Part shown: one piece after another, positions 51,585 to 61,137 of the stretch | Position numbering within the stretch: position 1 is the stretch's first letter | How the letters are laid out: each line of letters begins with the position of its first letter | Source: RBG-16-57-11 sp964503145 | GTDB taxonomy: Bacteria > Chloroflexota > Anaerolineae > Anaerolineales > UBA4823 | DNA: 64,000 nucleotides | Assembly (NCBI GenBank): GCA_964503145.1 | Contig: CAZCYV010000001.1 | Location: forward strand, 186,001 to 250,000 | Direction: 5' to 3' | Notes under the pieces: generated by a model | The model's database searches: none | Told to the model about the DNA's origin: nothing | The model's input: only the letters and a program-made list of their open reading frames with translations | Translations under genes and position numbers: made by a program

Positions 51585-53132
51585 CTACATGGGCGAGATG
51601 CCGTGCTTCTTCGGCGTATGGCGCTCGCGTTTCGACAGGGTCAGCTCCAGGGCGCGAATGAGCACCCGCCGTGTATCTCGCGGCTCGATAACATCATCGA
51701 TCAGGCCGCGCGCCGCCGCAACATACGGATTGTTGAACCGGTGCTCGTAATCCTGCATCAACTCTTGTCGTCTGGCTTCTGGATCAGGCGCAGACTTCAG
51801 CTCCGAACGGAAAAGGATATTCACCGCCCCCTCTGCGCCCATCACCGCGATCTCGGCATTCGGCCAGGCGTAGAGCAGATCGCCCCGCAGCCCCTTGCTG
51901 CTCATGACACAATATGCTCCGCCATAGCTCTTACGCAGGATGACCATCAGCTTGGGCACCGTGGCCTCGCTATAGGCATAGATCATCCGCGCCCCGTTGC
52001 GGATGATGCCGCCATACTCTTGATCCTTACCGGGCAAAAATCCAGGCACGTCCTGCAAAGTGATGATGGGAATGTTGTAGGCGTCGCACACCCGGATGAA
52101 GTGAGCCGCCTTGACCGAGGCATTGATATCGATGCACCCCGCCAGGACCATTGGCTGGTTTGCTACGATGCCCACCACCCAGCCGTTGAGGCGGGCAAAC
52201 CCCACCACCAGGTTTTCTGCCCATAAAGCATGGATTTCGAAGAAACGACCATCATCCACCAGGCTGGCGATCACCTGGCGCACATCATAGGGCTTGTGCG
52301 GCGCAGTGGGGACGATCTGCTCCAGCTCTGGGCAGCGGCGATCGGGATCATCAGTTGGCCGGATGTACGGGGGGTCATCCTGGTTGTTCGAAGGCAGGTA
52401 ACTGAGCAATTCGCGCACGCTGAGCAGGCAGGAACGGTCATCAGGAGCCAGATAGTGGCACACCCCGCTGCGCACGCTATGCACCCTGCCGCCCCCCAAC
52501 TCCTCCTGACTGACCTCTTCTTGCATCACTGCGCGCACCACGTCTGGTCCGGTGATGAACATGTAGCTGTTTTCAGTCATAAAGATGAAATCGGTCAGGG
52601 CCGGCGAGTACACCGCGCCGCCTGCGCAGGGTCCCATAATAACCGAAAGTTGAGGGATGACGCCGGAAGCCTCGCAGTTGGCGTCGAAAATCCGCGCATA
52701 GCCTGCCAGACTGTCCACCCCTTCCTGGATGCGCGCCCCGCCAGAATCGTTGATCGCGATGAAAGGACTGCCATATTTCAAGGCCATGTGCATGGCCTTG
52801 ACGATCTTATTAGCATGCATCTCTCCCAGAGAGCCGCCCATCACCGCGGCATCTTGAGAAGCGACGACCGCATGCCGTCCATTGATCAGGCCAAAACCGG
52901 TGATCACGCCATCGCCATATCGGGAACGCTTTCCGCCCAAATAAGTCTCGTATCTGGGCAGCGCCAGGGCGTCGATTTCTTCGAAAGTGCCCGGGTCGAA
53001 CAGTAGATTGATGCGCTCACGCGCCGTAAGCCGGCCTTTTTGATGTTGCGCCTCCGCTTCTTGGGAGGTCCCCTGCGAGATTTGCTTGCGGCTGCGAAGT
53101 TCCTGGATGTAACTTTCCATCTCCTGGGTCAT
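51585..53132 (-). CDS. Acyl-CoA carboxylase carboxyltransferase (PccB-like)
   Basis: A 515-residue carboxyltransferase of the propionyl-CoA carboxylase beta type, with both crotonase-like halves. Seen are GRLTARERINLLFDPGTFEE, the acyl-CoA oxyanion site GGARIQEGVDSLAGYARIF, the GPCAGGAVYSPALTDFIFMT region and the second-half GGAYCVMSSKGLRGD. In many PccB-type enzymes a residue after GGAY affects preference between acetyl- and propionyl-CoA; here it is Cys, which does not point clearly to either. The product is methylmalonyl- or malonyl-CoA. First gene of the operon, with a minus-direction -10 (TATAAT) 26 bases ahead and GAGGTG before the ATG. Confidence 0.9.
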   Translation of the reverse strand: MTQEMESYIQELRSRKQISQGTSQEAEAQHQKGRLTARERINLLFDPGTFEEIDALALPRYETYLGGKRSRYGDGVITGFGLINGRHAVVASQDAAVMGGSLGEMHANKIVKAMHMALKYGSPFIAINDSGGARIQEGVDSLAGYARIFDANCEASGVIPQLSVIMGPCAGGAVYSPALTDFIFMTENSYMFITGPDVVRAVMQEEVSQEELGGGRVHSVRSGVCHYLAPDDRSCLLSVRELLSYLPSNNQDDPPYIRPTDDPDRRCPELEQIVPTAPHKPYDVRQVIASLVDDGRFFEIHALWAENLVVGFARLNGWVVGIVANQPMVLAGCIDINASVKAAHFIRVCDAYNIPIITLQDVPGFLPGKDQEYGGIIRNGARMIYAYSEATVPKLMVILRKSYGGAYCVMSSKGLRGDLLYAWPNAEIAVMGAEGAVNILFRSELKSAPDPEARRQELMQDYEHRFNNPYVAAARGLIDDVIEPRDTRRVLIRALELTLSKRERHTPKKHGISPM

Positions 53133-53164
53133 GTAACACCTCTATTGAACAGATCCTGGCGAGC

Positions 53165-53170
53165 ATTATA
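53165..53170 (-). promoter_or_regulatory. Probable -10 of the acyl-CoA carboxylase operon
   Basis: TATAAT in the minus direction about 33 bases before the carboxyltransferase start. No convincing -35 (the region reads GTTTTTGTCGG). The gap also holds the hairpin at 53247-53274. Confidence 0.42.
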
Positions 53171-53246
53171 TCGATTGCTTTCCGACAAAAACTATCATCA
53201 CCCTATCGAAACACCGCAAGACCTGAATAGTTCCTGAGAAACCAAA

Positions 53247-53274
53247 TACCGGGTGAGCAAAGCTCGCCCCGGTA
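53247..53274 (-). terminator. Hairpin, probable terminator of the SARP regulator gene
   Basis: TACCGGG-T-GAGC pairs with GCTC-GC-CCCGGTA around AAA (7 and 4 bp around a bulge). In the minus direction it is followed by TTTGGTTTC, moderately U-rich, 56 bases after the SARP gene. Confidence 0.45.
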
Positions 53275-53329
53275 ATAATCTCCGCAGATGCTGCCATTCC
53301 CCCCAAAATGGCTCAGAGTCACCGCAAGC

Positions 53330-56300
53330 TCATGACATCTGCTCCAGGCGTCCGATTTCAGCAAGCAGCCCCTTGCGCCCGCTCTCCTCAGCGATGGCGC
53401 GCGCCTGCGTCAGGAGCTGACGGGCCTGCTCGGCTGGCAACAAAGGCGCCAGCCAAAGCCGTACCTTCGCTGCCAGGTGGCGCGTGCCCAGGGTATCCGC
53501 CTGCGCCAGAGCCGTGGACAGACGATGGATTGCCAGAGCAATTTCCCCGCGGCGCGCAGCCACCAACCCAAGGTTAGCCGTCAAACCTGCCACCCGCTCT
53601 TTGATCGAGAAGCGTTCTGCCAGAGCCAGGCCATGATTGAACAAAGACTCGGCTTCAGCCAGCTCGTTGGCTGCCAGGCTGATCTCCCCCAGTGTTGAGT
53701 ATAAATAAGCTTGCAGACCCAGAACGCCCTTTTCCTGCGCCAGTTCGAGGCCAGCACGAGCATGCCCTTTCGCTTCGGGATCATCCAGTAGATGCAGGTG
53801 ATAAGCCAGGTTGTTCAGCGCCAGGATGCGCTGCTCCAGGGCAAAATCAGCCTGCGCCTGAGAAGCGGTGTCCAACGCCCGGCGGTATTGCTGCACTGCC
53901 TGGGACAGCTCGCCCTGCTGCGCCAGCACATTTCCCAACTCAAATTGTATCTGGGAGAGTAAGGACAAGTCGGAGATGCGGTTCGCCTGCCAGAGTTCCT
54001 GGGCAGTATTTAAGTGCGCTGCGGCTTCATCCAGAGCCGCGCCTTCTATACCCAGCGCCGTACCCCATAGCAATTCTGCCATCACCGCGCTCTCTGGGCG
54101 AGAGGGAGCGCACAGTTGCTCCGCCAGCTCAATGACTTCGACGAAGCGCGCCTGAGGCATCAGGTTGCGCGCCAGGGATAACTGAAGTTGCTCGATCAGC
54201 GCCGGATCGTTCACATAGGTTTTCGCCACGGTAATTGCCTCGCGCAAAACATCGCAGGCGCGCGCATAGTTGCCGGCCTTCGAATATGCCTCTGCTAAAC
54301 CCTGCAAAGCAGGGAGGCGCGCGGCGTCGCTGAGACCCTGCAAGGCCAACTCATAGAATTTACCGGACTCGCTCCAGGCAGCCAGGTTTGCGGCCTGCGC
54401 CCCGGCCTTCAAGGCATAAGGGGCAGCGCGCTGCAGCGCGCCGCCTTCCGCGAAGTGCCAGGCGAGCTGGCCAGCGATCTGATCCAGATGATCCCGATAC
54501 TGACTTTCCAAAGCCTCGGCCACCCGACGGTGCAATAGGCGGTGGCGCAACTCGCCGACTTCGCGATAGGCGACTTCCATCGTCAGGGTATGGTCGAAAC
54601 GCAGGACATTCCCCTCGGTGACAGAAATCAAACTGTTTGCTCTCAACTCGTCGATTGCATCCAGAGCGGCCATTTCCGAGAGTCCGGCGGCCTGGGCAAC
54701 AATCTCGAATTCAAACTCACGCCCCTGGGCAACCGCCGCGTCCAGCACCCGCCGCGCCTCATCCGATAGACCCTGCAACCGCGTTTGGATCATACTATAA
54801 ACCGTCTGCGGCACGATCGGCTTCGCAGAAATCGCGCTCAGGTTCAAGACTCCGTCGGAAGTGAGCAAATTAGACTGACGCGCATGGCGCACCAGTTCGA
54901 CCAGAATATAAGCGTTTCCTTCAGAGAGACGATACAGCCAATCTGCCAACGGCTGCTTGAACGAAGCAGAAAGGCGCCCAGCAATTTCCTGAATATCTTC
55001 GCGGTTCAAGCGTTGCAGCAGCAGACGAGATAGCCGGTTTTCACGCGTCAACGACTGGAGCAAAGCCATCAGCGAATCGCGTTGCGCACCCGGTCGCAGG
55101 GTGGCCAGGATACGAATCGAGGGATCATGGATCTGGCGCGCCAAAAAGCCCAACAGCCCCAGCGTGGACGTATCGGCCCATTGCAAATCATCGATCAACA
55201 AGATTAATGGAACGCGACGAGATAATGCAACCAGAAATTGACGAATGCCTTCCCATAATCGAGCCTCCTCCGCCGGGCGTAAGGCGGCTTGTTCACCCAG
55301 TTTATCGGAAAGCTCCGGTAGTAAGCGCGCCGCCTCGATCAACCATATTCTGGGAAGCTGGCGTTGCAGTTCAGCCAATAGCCCGGCCCAACCAGGCTGC
55401 AACATAAGTTGACGCAGCGCCTCGACTATCGGCTGGTAGGGCAAGGCTTGTTCCAGCTCTCGACCGCGACCTAATAACGTCAACGCAGTCGAGTCGCGTG
55501 AAAATTCCTGCGCCAGGCGCGTTTTTCCTACCCCCGGTTCACCTTCGATCAGCACAAAGGGGTAAGCCTTCACCTGCTGCTGCAAGGCTGCCAGCTCGAC
55601 GCGGCGCCCGGTAAACGGAAGCTCGTCCGCTGTCTTCATGGATCCAGCAGAGGCAAGCAGTATTGGCTGTCGCTGCGTCAGAGCTGCTTGAGGCGGCGTA
55701 GAGGCCAGGCGGTCGGTCAGGATAGCATCGTACAAGACGCGCGTCTCCACCATCGGCGGGACGCCCATCTCTTCGTCCAGCATACGACGCAACTCGTCAT
55801 AGCGACGGATCGCCCCAGGGCGGTCGCCAGCGATGTACAACAAACGAATGACCTCCCGCTGCAAGTCCTCTTGAAGTGGATTAAGCGCCAGGGCGCGGTC
55901 CAGGCTATCCAGCGCATGGCGAAAGTCGCCCTGCGTTTCATACCACGCCGCCAACGCTGTCCAGCCGCGCATCGCCAACCGCCGAAAGTGCTCTCGGGTC
56001 ACCGTCAGCCAGTCTTCGAAAGCCTGGGCGTTTGGCAGGGTGAAACCTTCCAGGAAATCCCCCCGATATAGTTCCAGGCCTTGTTTCAACGCCGTAACAT
56101 CTTGCAGGTTCCCGTTGAGCTGGCCCTCGAAAAAGCGCACGTCCACCCAGACGCTTTCATCGAGCCCAACCTGATCGCTTTGGATGGCAAGCGCAGCGTC
56201 CAATTGTCGGCGCAAACCATGCAAGGTGGTGCGTAGAGTTTGCAAAGCCGCCGGTCTGGGAAGATCTGGCCAGAGAAGCGCCAATAACTGCTGGCGCCGG

Positions 56301-56419
56301 ATGGGCTGTGTTTGGGCAGCCAGATAGTAGAGCACCGCGCGGCTTTTGCGTCGCGGGATGTGGAGCTCTTGATCGTCCACCAGGACTTGCGCCTTGCCCA
56401 ACAGACAGACTCTCAGCAT
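53330..56419 (-). CDS. SARP/BTAD-type transcriptional regulator with AAA ATPase and TPR
   Basis: A 1029-residue regulator. Residues 1-90 are an OmpR-like winged helix (MLRVCLLGKAQVLVDDQELH, SRAVLYYLAA); about 95-240 is the BTAD domain (EQLNG-type start, ALQLNP-type TPRs); 268-510 is an AAA/NB-ARC-like ATPase with Walker A GEPGVGKT (293-300) and Walker B LILLIDDLQWAD (about 395); the rest is TPR-like repeats. There is no C-terminal LuxR helix-turn-helix, so DNA binding is by the N-terminal domain. No signal peptide. The ATG follows the -10 by nine bases and has no Shine-Dalgarno, so it is probably translated from a leaderless mRNA. Targets unknown. Confidence 0.85.
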   Translation of the reverse strand: MLRVCLLGKAQVLVDDQELHIPRRKSRAVLYYLAAQTQPIRRQQLLALLWPDLPRPAALQTLRTTLHGLRRQLDAALAIQSDQVGLDESVWVDVRFFEGQLNGNLQDVTALKQGLELYRGDFLEGFTLPNAQAFEDWLTVTREHFRRLAMRGWTALAAWYETQGDFRHALDSLDRALALNPLQEDLQREVIRLLYIAGDRPGAIRRYDELRRMLDEEMGVPPMVETRVLYDAILTDRLASTPPQAALTQRQPILLASAGSMKTADELPFTGRRVELAALQQQVKAYPFVLIEGEPGVGKTRLAQEFSRDSTALTLLGRGRELEQALPYQPIVEALRQLMLQPGWAGLLAELQRQLPRIWLIEAARLLPELSDKLGEQAALRPAEEARLWEGIRQFLVALSRRVPLILLIDDLQWADTSTLGLLGFLARQIHDPSIRILATLRPGAQRDSLMALLQSLTRENRLSRLLLQRLNREDIQEIAGRLSASFKQPLADWLYRLSEGNAYILVELVRHARQSNLLTSDGVLNLSAISAKPIVPQTVYSMIQTRLQGLSDEARRVLDAAVAQGREFEFEIVAQAAGLSEMAALDAIDELRANSLISVTEGNVLRFDHTLTMEVAYREVGELRHRLLHRRVAEALESQYRDHLDQIAGQLAWHFAEGGALQRAAPYALKAGAQAANLAAWSESGKFYELALQGLSDAARLPALQGLAEAYSKAGNYARACDVLREAITVAKTYVNDPALIEQLQLSLARNLMPQARFVEVIELAEQLCAPSRPESAVMAELLWGTALGIEGAALDEAAAHLNTAQELWQANRISDLSLLSQIQFELGNVLAQQGELSQAVQQYRRALDTASQAQADFALEQRILALNNLAYHLHLLDDPEAKGHARAGLELAQEKGVLGLQAYLYSTLGEISLAANELAEAESLFNHGLALAERFSIKERVAGLTANLGLVAARRGEIALAIHRLSTALAQADTLGTRHLAAKVRLWLAPLLPAEQARQLLTQARAIAEESGRKGLLAEIGRLEQMS

Positions 56420-56428
56420 AGCGGTTTG

Positions 56429-56458
56429 AGTATATCTCTAAATGCCCTTCCCGTTCAA
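56429..56458 (-). promoter_or_regulatory. Promoter for a leaderless SARP transcript
   Basis: In the minus direction TTGAAC (56453-56458) and TATACT (56429-56434) with 18-base spacing. The ATG is nine bases from the -10, so transcription would start a few bases before or at the start codon. Confidence 0.5.
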
Positions 56459-56615
56459 GATAATTCGCGGCTTGTCCTGACAAAGAACGTAAGCAAATAG
56501 CTTTGTTTACGCGAATGTTCACGCTCTCGTTCACTATTATGTAACGGCGCAGAGATATCATTGAAAACAATGATTTTGAGCAACCAAATCTTAGACCATA
56601 ACCCTGGAGGTAAAC

Positions 56616-57155
56616 ATGTCCTGGACCATTGATTCTGCACATTCTGAAGTCAACTTCACCGTACGCCACATGATGATCACAAACGTTCGCGGTCGCTTTG
56701 ATAAATTCGGCGGCACGATCGATTTCGACGAAGTCAACCCGGCGAATACTCGGGTTGATGTTCAGATCGAAGCTGCCAGCATCAACACCGGTGACGCCCA
56801 GCGCGACGGCCACCTGCGTTCACCGGATTTTCTGGATGTCGAAAAGTACCCCTATTTGACCTTCAAGAGCAAGCGTGTAGAGGTGATCGACGACCGGCAT
56901 GCTCGCCTGGTTGGCGACCTGACGATCCGCGACGTGACTCGCGAAGTCACCCTGGATGTAGAGTATTACGGAACATCCAAAAGCCCGTGGGGCACAACCA
57001 ACGCTGGGTTCATCGCCACGACCAAGATCAACCGCAAAGATTGGAACCTGACCTGGAATGTCGCCCTGGAGACCGGCGGCTGGCTGGTTAGCGATGAAGT
57101 CAAGATCGACCTGGATCTGGAAATCATCAAGCAGGCCGAGGCCATGCCAGCGTAA
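56616..57155 (+). CDS. YceI-family lipocalin-like protein, cytosolic
   Basis: A 179-residue YceI protein. The family signature opens it directly (SWTIDSAHSEVNFTVRHMMI), then VRGRFDKFGGTIDFDE, DGHLRSPDFLDVEKYPYLTF and GDLTIRDVTREVTLDVEY. The fold is an eight-stranded beta-barrel that in relatives binds isoprenoid or other long-chain lipids. There is no signal peptide, in contrast to the periplasmic members, so it acts in the cytoplasm. TGGAGGTAA is before the ATG. A strong hairpin follows the gene. Acts possibly in isoprenoid quinone handling; this is by family only. Confidence 0.9.
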   Translation: MSWTIDSAHSEVNFTVRHMMITNVRGRFDKFGGTIDFDEVNPANTRVDVQIEAASINTGDAQRDGHLRSPDFLDVEKYPYLTFKSKRVEVIDDRHARLVGDLTIRDVTREVTLDVEYYGTSKSPWGTTNAGFIATTKINRKDWNLTWNVALETGGWLVSDEVKIDLDLEIIKQAEAMPA

Positions 57156-57174
57156 TTTCGGGCAATTTCGAGTA

Positions 57175-57217
57175 AAATAGGGTGAGTACAGCCTTAATCA
57201 CTGTACTCACCCTATTT
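57175..57217 (+). terminator. Hairpin after the YceI gene
   Basis: AAATAGGGTGAGTACAG pairs perfectly with CTGTACTCACCCTATTT (17 bp) around a 9-base loop, 20 bases after the YceI stop. The 3' arm ends in ATTT, so termination may be partial. The PIG-L gene begins 18 bases later. Confidence 0.6.
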
Positions 57218-57234
57218 ATGTCAGGGGCTTGCTC

Positions 57235-58083
57235 ATGGAACATTCTTTGTTGGCAATTTTTGCCCACCCCGACGATGAAGCTTTTGGCACCGGCGGGACG
57301 ATCTCGCGCTATGCAGCAGAAGGCGTTAAGACTTATCTGGTATGCGCCACACGCGGCGAAGCGGGCGAAATCTCTGATCCCAGCCTGGCAACCCCCGACA
57401 CGCTGGGACATGTGCGCGAAGGCGAACTGCGCTGCGCAGCGGAGACGATGGGGGTTGCAGAATTGATCTTTCTGGATTACCGCGATTCTGGCATGGCCGG
57501 CAGCCCCGAGAACCAGAACCCACGCGCTTTTATCAACGCCCCGGCAGATGAAGTGATCGCTCAATTGGTCGCCATCATCCGTCGCTTGCGCCCGCCAGTC
57601 ATTACCACTTTCGAGCCGAACGGCGGCTATGGTCATCCCGATCACATCGCCATCCACCGGCACACCGTCGCAGCTTTCCATGCTGCGGCGCAGCCTGACT
57701 TCCGACCCGATCTAGGCCATCCCTGGCAGGCAAGTCGCCTGTTCTACACCGCAATACCCCGTTCATTCTTCATAGAGATGCGACGACAACTCGAAGCCCT
57801 GGGAAAAGACGTCGGTGAGCTTGACCGCTTCGATGATCCTTCCGTCGGTTGGCCAGACGAGCAGATTCATGTACGTCTGGATGTCAGCAGCACGGTCAAT
57901 TCCAAGTGGGAAGCATTGAATTGTCACCGCACCCAATTCGGACCGGGCAATCTTTTCCGCCGTCTGCCGGAAGAACAGGTCAAAGCTCTGATGAGCGTAG
58001 AGCATTATGCCCTGGCCTGGCCAGAGCCTCAACCCGGCCTGTGCCTCAGCGGGCTATTTGCCGGCCTGAATCAGCCGAATTAG
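57235..58083 (+). CDS. PIG-L (LmbE) family N-acetylglucosaminyl deacetylase-like protein
   Basis: A 282-residue zinc deacetylase of the PIG-L family (MshB/BshB-type). The metal motif AHPDDE is at residues 10-15 (LLAIFAHPDDEAFGTGGT), the third ligand is in GYGHPDHIAIH and the family GEAGEISDP region follows. Such enzymes deacetylate GlcNAc conjugates of thiol metabolites, or act on other sugar derivatives; the substrate is not known. A TTG at 57229 also opens the frame, but ATG 57235-57237 has AGGGG at eight bases. It starts just after the hairpin at 57175-57217. Confidence 0.86.
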   Translation: MEHSLLAIFAHPDDEAFGTGGTISRYAAEGVKTYLVCATRGEAGEISDPSLATPDTLGHVREGELRCAAETMGVAELIFLDYRDSGMAGSPENQNPRAFINAPADEVIAQLVAIIRRLRPPVITTFEPNGGYGHPDHIAIHRHTVAAFHAAAQPDFRPDLGHPWQASRLFYTAIPRSFFIEMRRQLEALGKDVGELDRFDDPSVGWPDEQIHVRLDVSSTVNSKWEALNCHRTQFGPGNLFRRLPEEQVKALMSVEHYALAWPEPQPGLCLSGLFAGLNQPN

Positions 58084-58135
58084 CAATCTCTAAGCAACCT
58101 TGTTATAATATCCGCACCGACGATTTGGAGGCGGC

Positions 58136-60235
58136 ATGGAAACCCTGGCCACCCCAGACAATGACGCTGCGGAATCGGGCATCTATGAAGCGCTGAGGCA
58201 GAACCTTCCGCTCATCGATGCCCTGTTAAACACGCCAACGGATATCATCCTGCTGGTTGACGCCCAACGCAGAGTGCTGTTTGCTAACCAGACTTTCTAC
58301 CAGCGCAGCGGCAAACGCCCAGAAGAAGTTTGCGGGCGGACGATGTTCGATATCCTGCCCCCAGGCCTGGCAGAGAAACGCGACGCCGCGCTGCGCCAGG
58401 TCCTGGAAACCGGCGCGACCATCCGTTTCGAGGATCAAGGGGTCGATGGCTGGCTGGATAGCACAGTATTTCCCATACGCGATCAGAACGGCCAGATTGT
58501 TTGTGCCATCGCGTATGCTCATGACATCACCGATCGCAAACGACTGGAAAACGATCTGCGTAAGAGCCACGCCACGATTGACGCCTTGTTAGACACTCCT
58601 ACCGATATCATCATACTCCTGGATCGGCAGGGAGAAGTGCTGACCGCCAATAAAACGTTCTACCAACGCTTCGATCTGCCTGAGAAAACCCCAGGGGTGA
58701 ACCTCAAGGATATCCTTCCCCCAAAGCTGGCGCAAGAGCGGATTGCAATTCTGCAGCACGTCTTCGAAAGCGGAGAAATCGTGCGCTACGAAGATGCGGG
58801 GGCTACAGGCTGGTTCGACAATTCCGTGTTTCCAATCCTTGACAGCCAGGACAAGGTCGCCTATGTGGCTGTAGTCGCCCGCGATATCACAGAGCACAAA
58901 CGCATCCAACAGGAACTTGTTCAGGCGCATGCCAATTTAGAGCAGCGGGTGATCGAGCGCACGGCAGAGTTGCGCGCGATCAACCGCCAACTCTCCAACG
59001 AGATCGCCTTGCGCAAGCAAGCCGAAGACCTCTGGCGCAGGCATGCCCTGCACTCCGAAGCGCTGGCGCGGGTGGCTTCAAAGGCTAACGCCCATCTCGA
59101 ATTGAACACTATCCTGGAGACCATTTGCGCCGAGATCATTCGCGCGTTGTCCTATCCAATCAGTAGCATCATTCTATACGATGAAAAAGACGATTGTTTG
59201 CACCTGGCCGCCTATGCCTCCACCATTGCCGTAGATGCGTCGAAAATCCCCCCCACCCCCCGTGAATACTACGAGGCATACCTGAGCCAGGCCGGTCCGC
59301 TCATTGTCATTCCGGATGCCTCCACGATTCCATTGTTCTCCGCTGTAACCAATGCAACCGTGCCCAATATCCGCACCGTGGTAAGCCTGCCATTGTATGA
59401 CGAAGAGGGATTGTTTGGCGCGCTGAATCTGGCTTCGGTGGATGAAATTCGCCTCCCCGGAGACGACGAACTAAATTTGCTACATACTATTGCTGACCAG
59501 GCAGCCCTCTCGATCATCAACGCGCGCCTTTTCAAACGCGTCTCCGACAGTCAGGCGCGCCTGAAAGCCCTTACAGAGCGTCTGGTTGAAGTTCAGGAAA
59601 ACGAAAAACGGCGTCTGGCGCGTGAGCTGCACGATGAAATTGGGCAGTTGCTGACATCTCTCAGCCTGAATCTGGAAATTGCCTATCGCGCAGTCCAGGC
59701 AAATCACTCAAAGACCGAAGTTCAATCGCATCTGGAGCGAATTCGTGAGCAGACAAAACAGTTGTTAGAGCAGGTGCGTGATCTATCGCTCAACCTCCTT
59801 CCCTCGGTGCTCGATGATTTAGGGCTGCTGCCGGCTTTGATGGATCACTGCCAGCGCTTCACCGCTCAGACCGGCATCCAGGTGAACCTGACTCATCGGG
59901 GGTTGGAACAACGCGTGTCGGAGAATCTCGAAATCGTTGCCTACCGGATCATCCAGGAAGCGCTTGACAACGTCGCCCGCTATGCGAGCGTAAAGAAAGT
60001 GGATGTGCGACTGTGGGCAACACCTGCCGTGCTCGGGTTACAGGTCGAAGACCAGGGGACAGGGTTCGACTTGACCCAAATCGAGAAAGATCATTGGCCA
60101 GGAGGCATTGCCTGGATGCGCGAGCGGGCAGCCAATTTTGGCGGCTATTTAGAGATCGAGGCTGCGCCCGGAAAAGGCACTTGTCTGACCGTTGAGTTTC
60201 CCCTGGATCATCATCTGCCGGGAGAGACGCCATGA
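58136..60235 (+). CDS. Sensor histidine kinase with two PAS domains and GAF, NarX/HisKA_3 type
   Basis: A 699-residue cytosolic kinase. PAS 1 is at about residues 17-140 and PAS 2 at about 147-260 (each with DTPTDII or NTPTDII at its start and DITDRK or DITEHK at its end), then a coiled linker (LEQRVIERTAELRAINRQLS), a GAF domain (about 315-465), the dimerisation/phosphoacceptor helix RRLARELHDEIGQLLTSLSL with the His, and an HATPase domain (EALDNVARYASVKKVDV, VEDQGTGFDL). The PAS domains are near duplicates and no cofactor is evident. Its stop overlaps the response regulator start as ATGA. A GGAGG is before the ATG. Confidence 0.92.
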   Translation: METLATPDNDAAESGIYEALRQNLPLIDALLNTPTDIILLVDAQRRVLFANQTFYQRSGKRPEEVCGRTMFDILPPGLAEKRDAALRQVLETGATIRFEDQGVDGWLDSTVFPIRDQNGQIVCAIAYAHDITDRKRLENDLRKSHATIDALLDTPTDIIILLDRQGEVLTANKTFYQRFDLPEKTPGVNLKDILPPKLAQERIAILQHVFESGEIVRYEDAGATGWFDNSVFPILDSQDKVAYVAVVARDITEHKRIQQELVQAHANLEQRVIERTAELRAINRQLSNEIALRKQAEDLWRRHALHSEALARVASKANAHLELNTILETICAEIIRALSYPISSIILYDEKDDCLHLAAYASTIAVDASKIPPTPREYYEAYLSQAGPLIVIPDASTIPLFSAVTNATVPNIRTVVSLPLYDEEGLFGALNLASVDEIRLPGDDELNLLHTIADQAALSIINARLFKRVSDSQARLKALTERLVEVQENEKRRLARELHDEIGQLLTSLSLNLEIAYRAVQANHSKTEVQSHLERIREQTKQLLEQVRDLSLNLLPSVLDDLGLLPALMDHCQRFTAQTGIQVNLTHRGLEQRVSENLEIVAYRIIQEALDNVARYASVKKVDVRLWATPAVLGLQVEDQGTGFDLTQIEKDHWPGGIAWMRERAANFGGYLEIEAAPGKGTCLTVEFPLDHHLPGETP

Positions 60236-60891
60236 GTATCACGATTGTACTTGCAGACGACCATACAATTGTTCGGCAAGGATTACGCGCTATTCTGGAG
60301 GCTGAAAAAGACTTCACAATCGTCGGAGAAGCCAGCAACGGCCAGGATGCGCTTGCTCAAGTAGAGCAACTCAAGCCAGATATCCTGGTGCTTGACCTGG
60401 CTCTACCCGACATCCACGGACTGGAAGTAGTCCGCCGCCTGCGTTCCAGGCATCTTCAGACACAGATCGTCGTTCTGTCCATGCACGCCAGGGGCGCTTA
60501 CATCCAGGAAGCAATGAAACAAGGCGTAAAAGGCTATGTCTTGAAAGGTTCGGACGCAAAAGAGTTGGTACAAGCCATCCACCAGGCAATGCATGGCAAA
60601 TCTTACTTGAGCCCAGCGCTTGCCAAGTTAGCCAGCGAGACCCAGTTCCAGATCATACAAAACCAAAACTTCGATCCGTATGAAACGCTGACCAACCGCG
60701 AGCGCGAGATATTGCCCCTGGCCGCCAGCGGGATGAGCAGCAACGAAATTGGCAAGAAGCTGTTCATCAGCCCGCGCACCGTGGAAGTGCATCGAGCCCG
60801 CATTCTGCGGAAGCTCGGACTGCAAAATCAAGCCGAGCTCATTCGCTATGCGATACAGCGCGGCATACTTTCCATCGAAGACAACCTATAA
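60232..60891 (+). CDS. NarL/FixJ-family response regulator
   Basis: A 219-residue response regulator. The receiver has the acidic pair in LADDHTIVRQGL, the phosphorylation Asp55 in LVLDLALPD and the Lys in GYVLKGSDAKELV. The C-terminal LuxR-type helix-turn-helix is TNREREILPLAASGMSSNEI followed by LFISPRTVEVHRARILRKLG. Translationally coupled to the kinase by a 4-base overlap, so it is its partner. Target genes are unknown; the next gene on the strand is the YwiC-like membrane protein, which has its own promoter. Confidence 0.94.
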   Translation: MSITIVLADDHTIVRQGLRAILEAEKDFTIVGEASNGQDALAQVEQLKPDILVLDLALPDIHGLEVVRRLRSRHLQTQIVVLSMHARGAYIQEAMKQGVKGYVLKGSDAKELVQAIHQAMHGKSYLSPALAKLASETQFQIIQNQNFDPYETLTNREREILPLAASGMSSNEIGKKLFISPRTVEVHRARILRKLGLQNQAELIRYAIQRGILSIEDNL

Positions 60892-61066
60892 ACCAAGAAA
60901 GCCTCCAAAATTGGCGCAAAAATACGTAGAGATACGGATTGAAAAACCCTGTAATCAGCAGGATAATAAGATTAGAAATTCTTAATCATCACCCTTGATC
61001 GCGGGGACTGCCCACACATAGGGGGTTGCAAATCCGTCATAGTTAGGGGAGCGATCATATATCCTG

Positions 61067-61088
61067 GAGCGACAGGCAACTGTCGCTC
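61067..61088 (+). other. GNRA-capped hairpin in the gap after the response regulator
   Basis: GAGCGACAG pairs with CTGTCGCTC (9 bp) around a GCAA loop, a GNRA-type tetraloop. It lies in the 246-base gap between the response regulator and the YwiC-like gene; no T-run follows. It may end the two-component transcript or be a stabilising element. Confidence 0.45.
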
Positions 61089-61100
61089 TAAGGTGTTTAA

Positions 61101-61128
61101 TTGTCAGCAGAGCAAAATCATATATAAT
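61101..61128 (+). promoter_or_regulatory. Promoter for the leaderless YwiC-like gene
   Basis: TTGTCA (61101-61106) and TATAAT (61123-61128) with 16-base spacing. The ATG at 61138 is nine bases after the -10, so there is little or no 5' leader, and no Shine-Dalgarno. Confidence 0.62.
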
Positions 61129-61137
61129 ACCCCCCTG

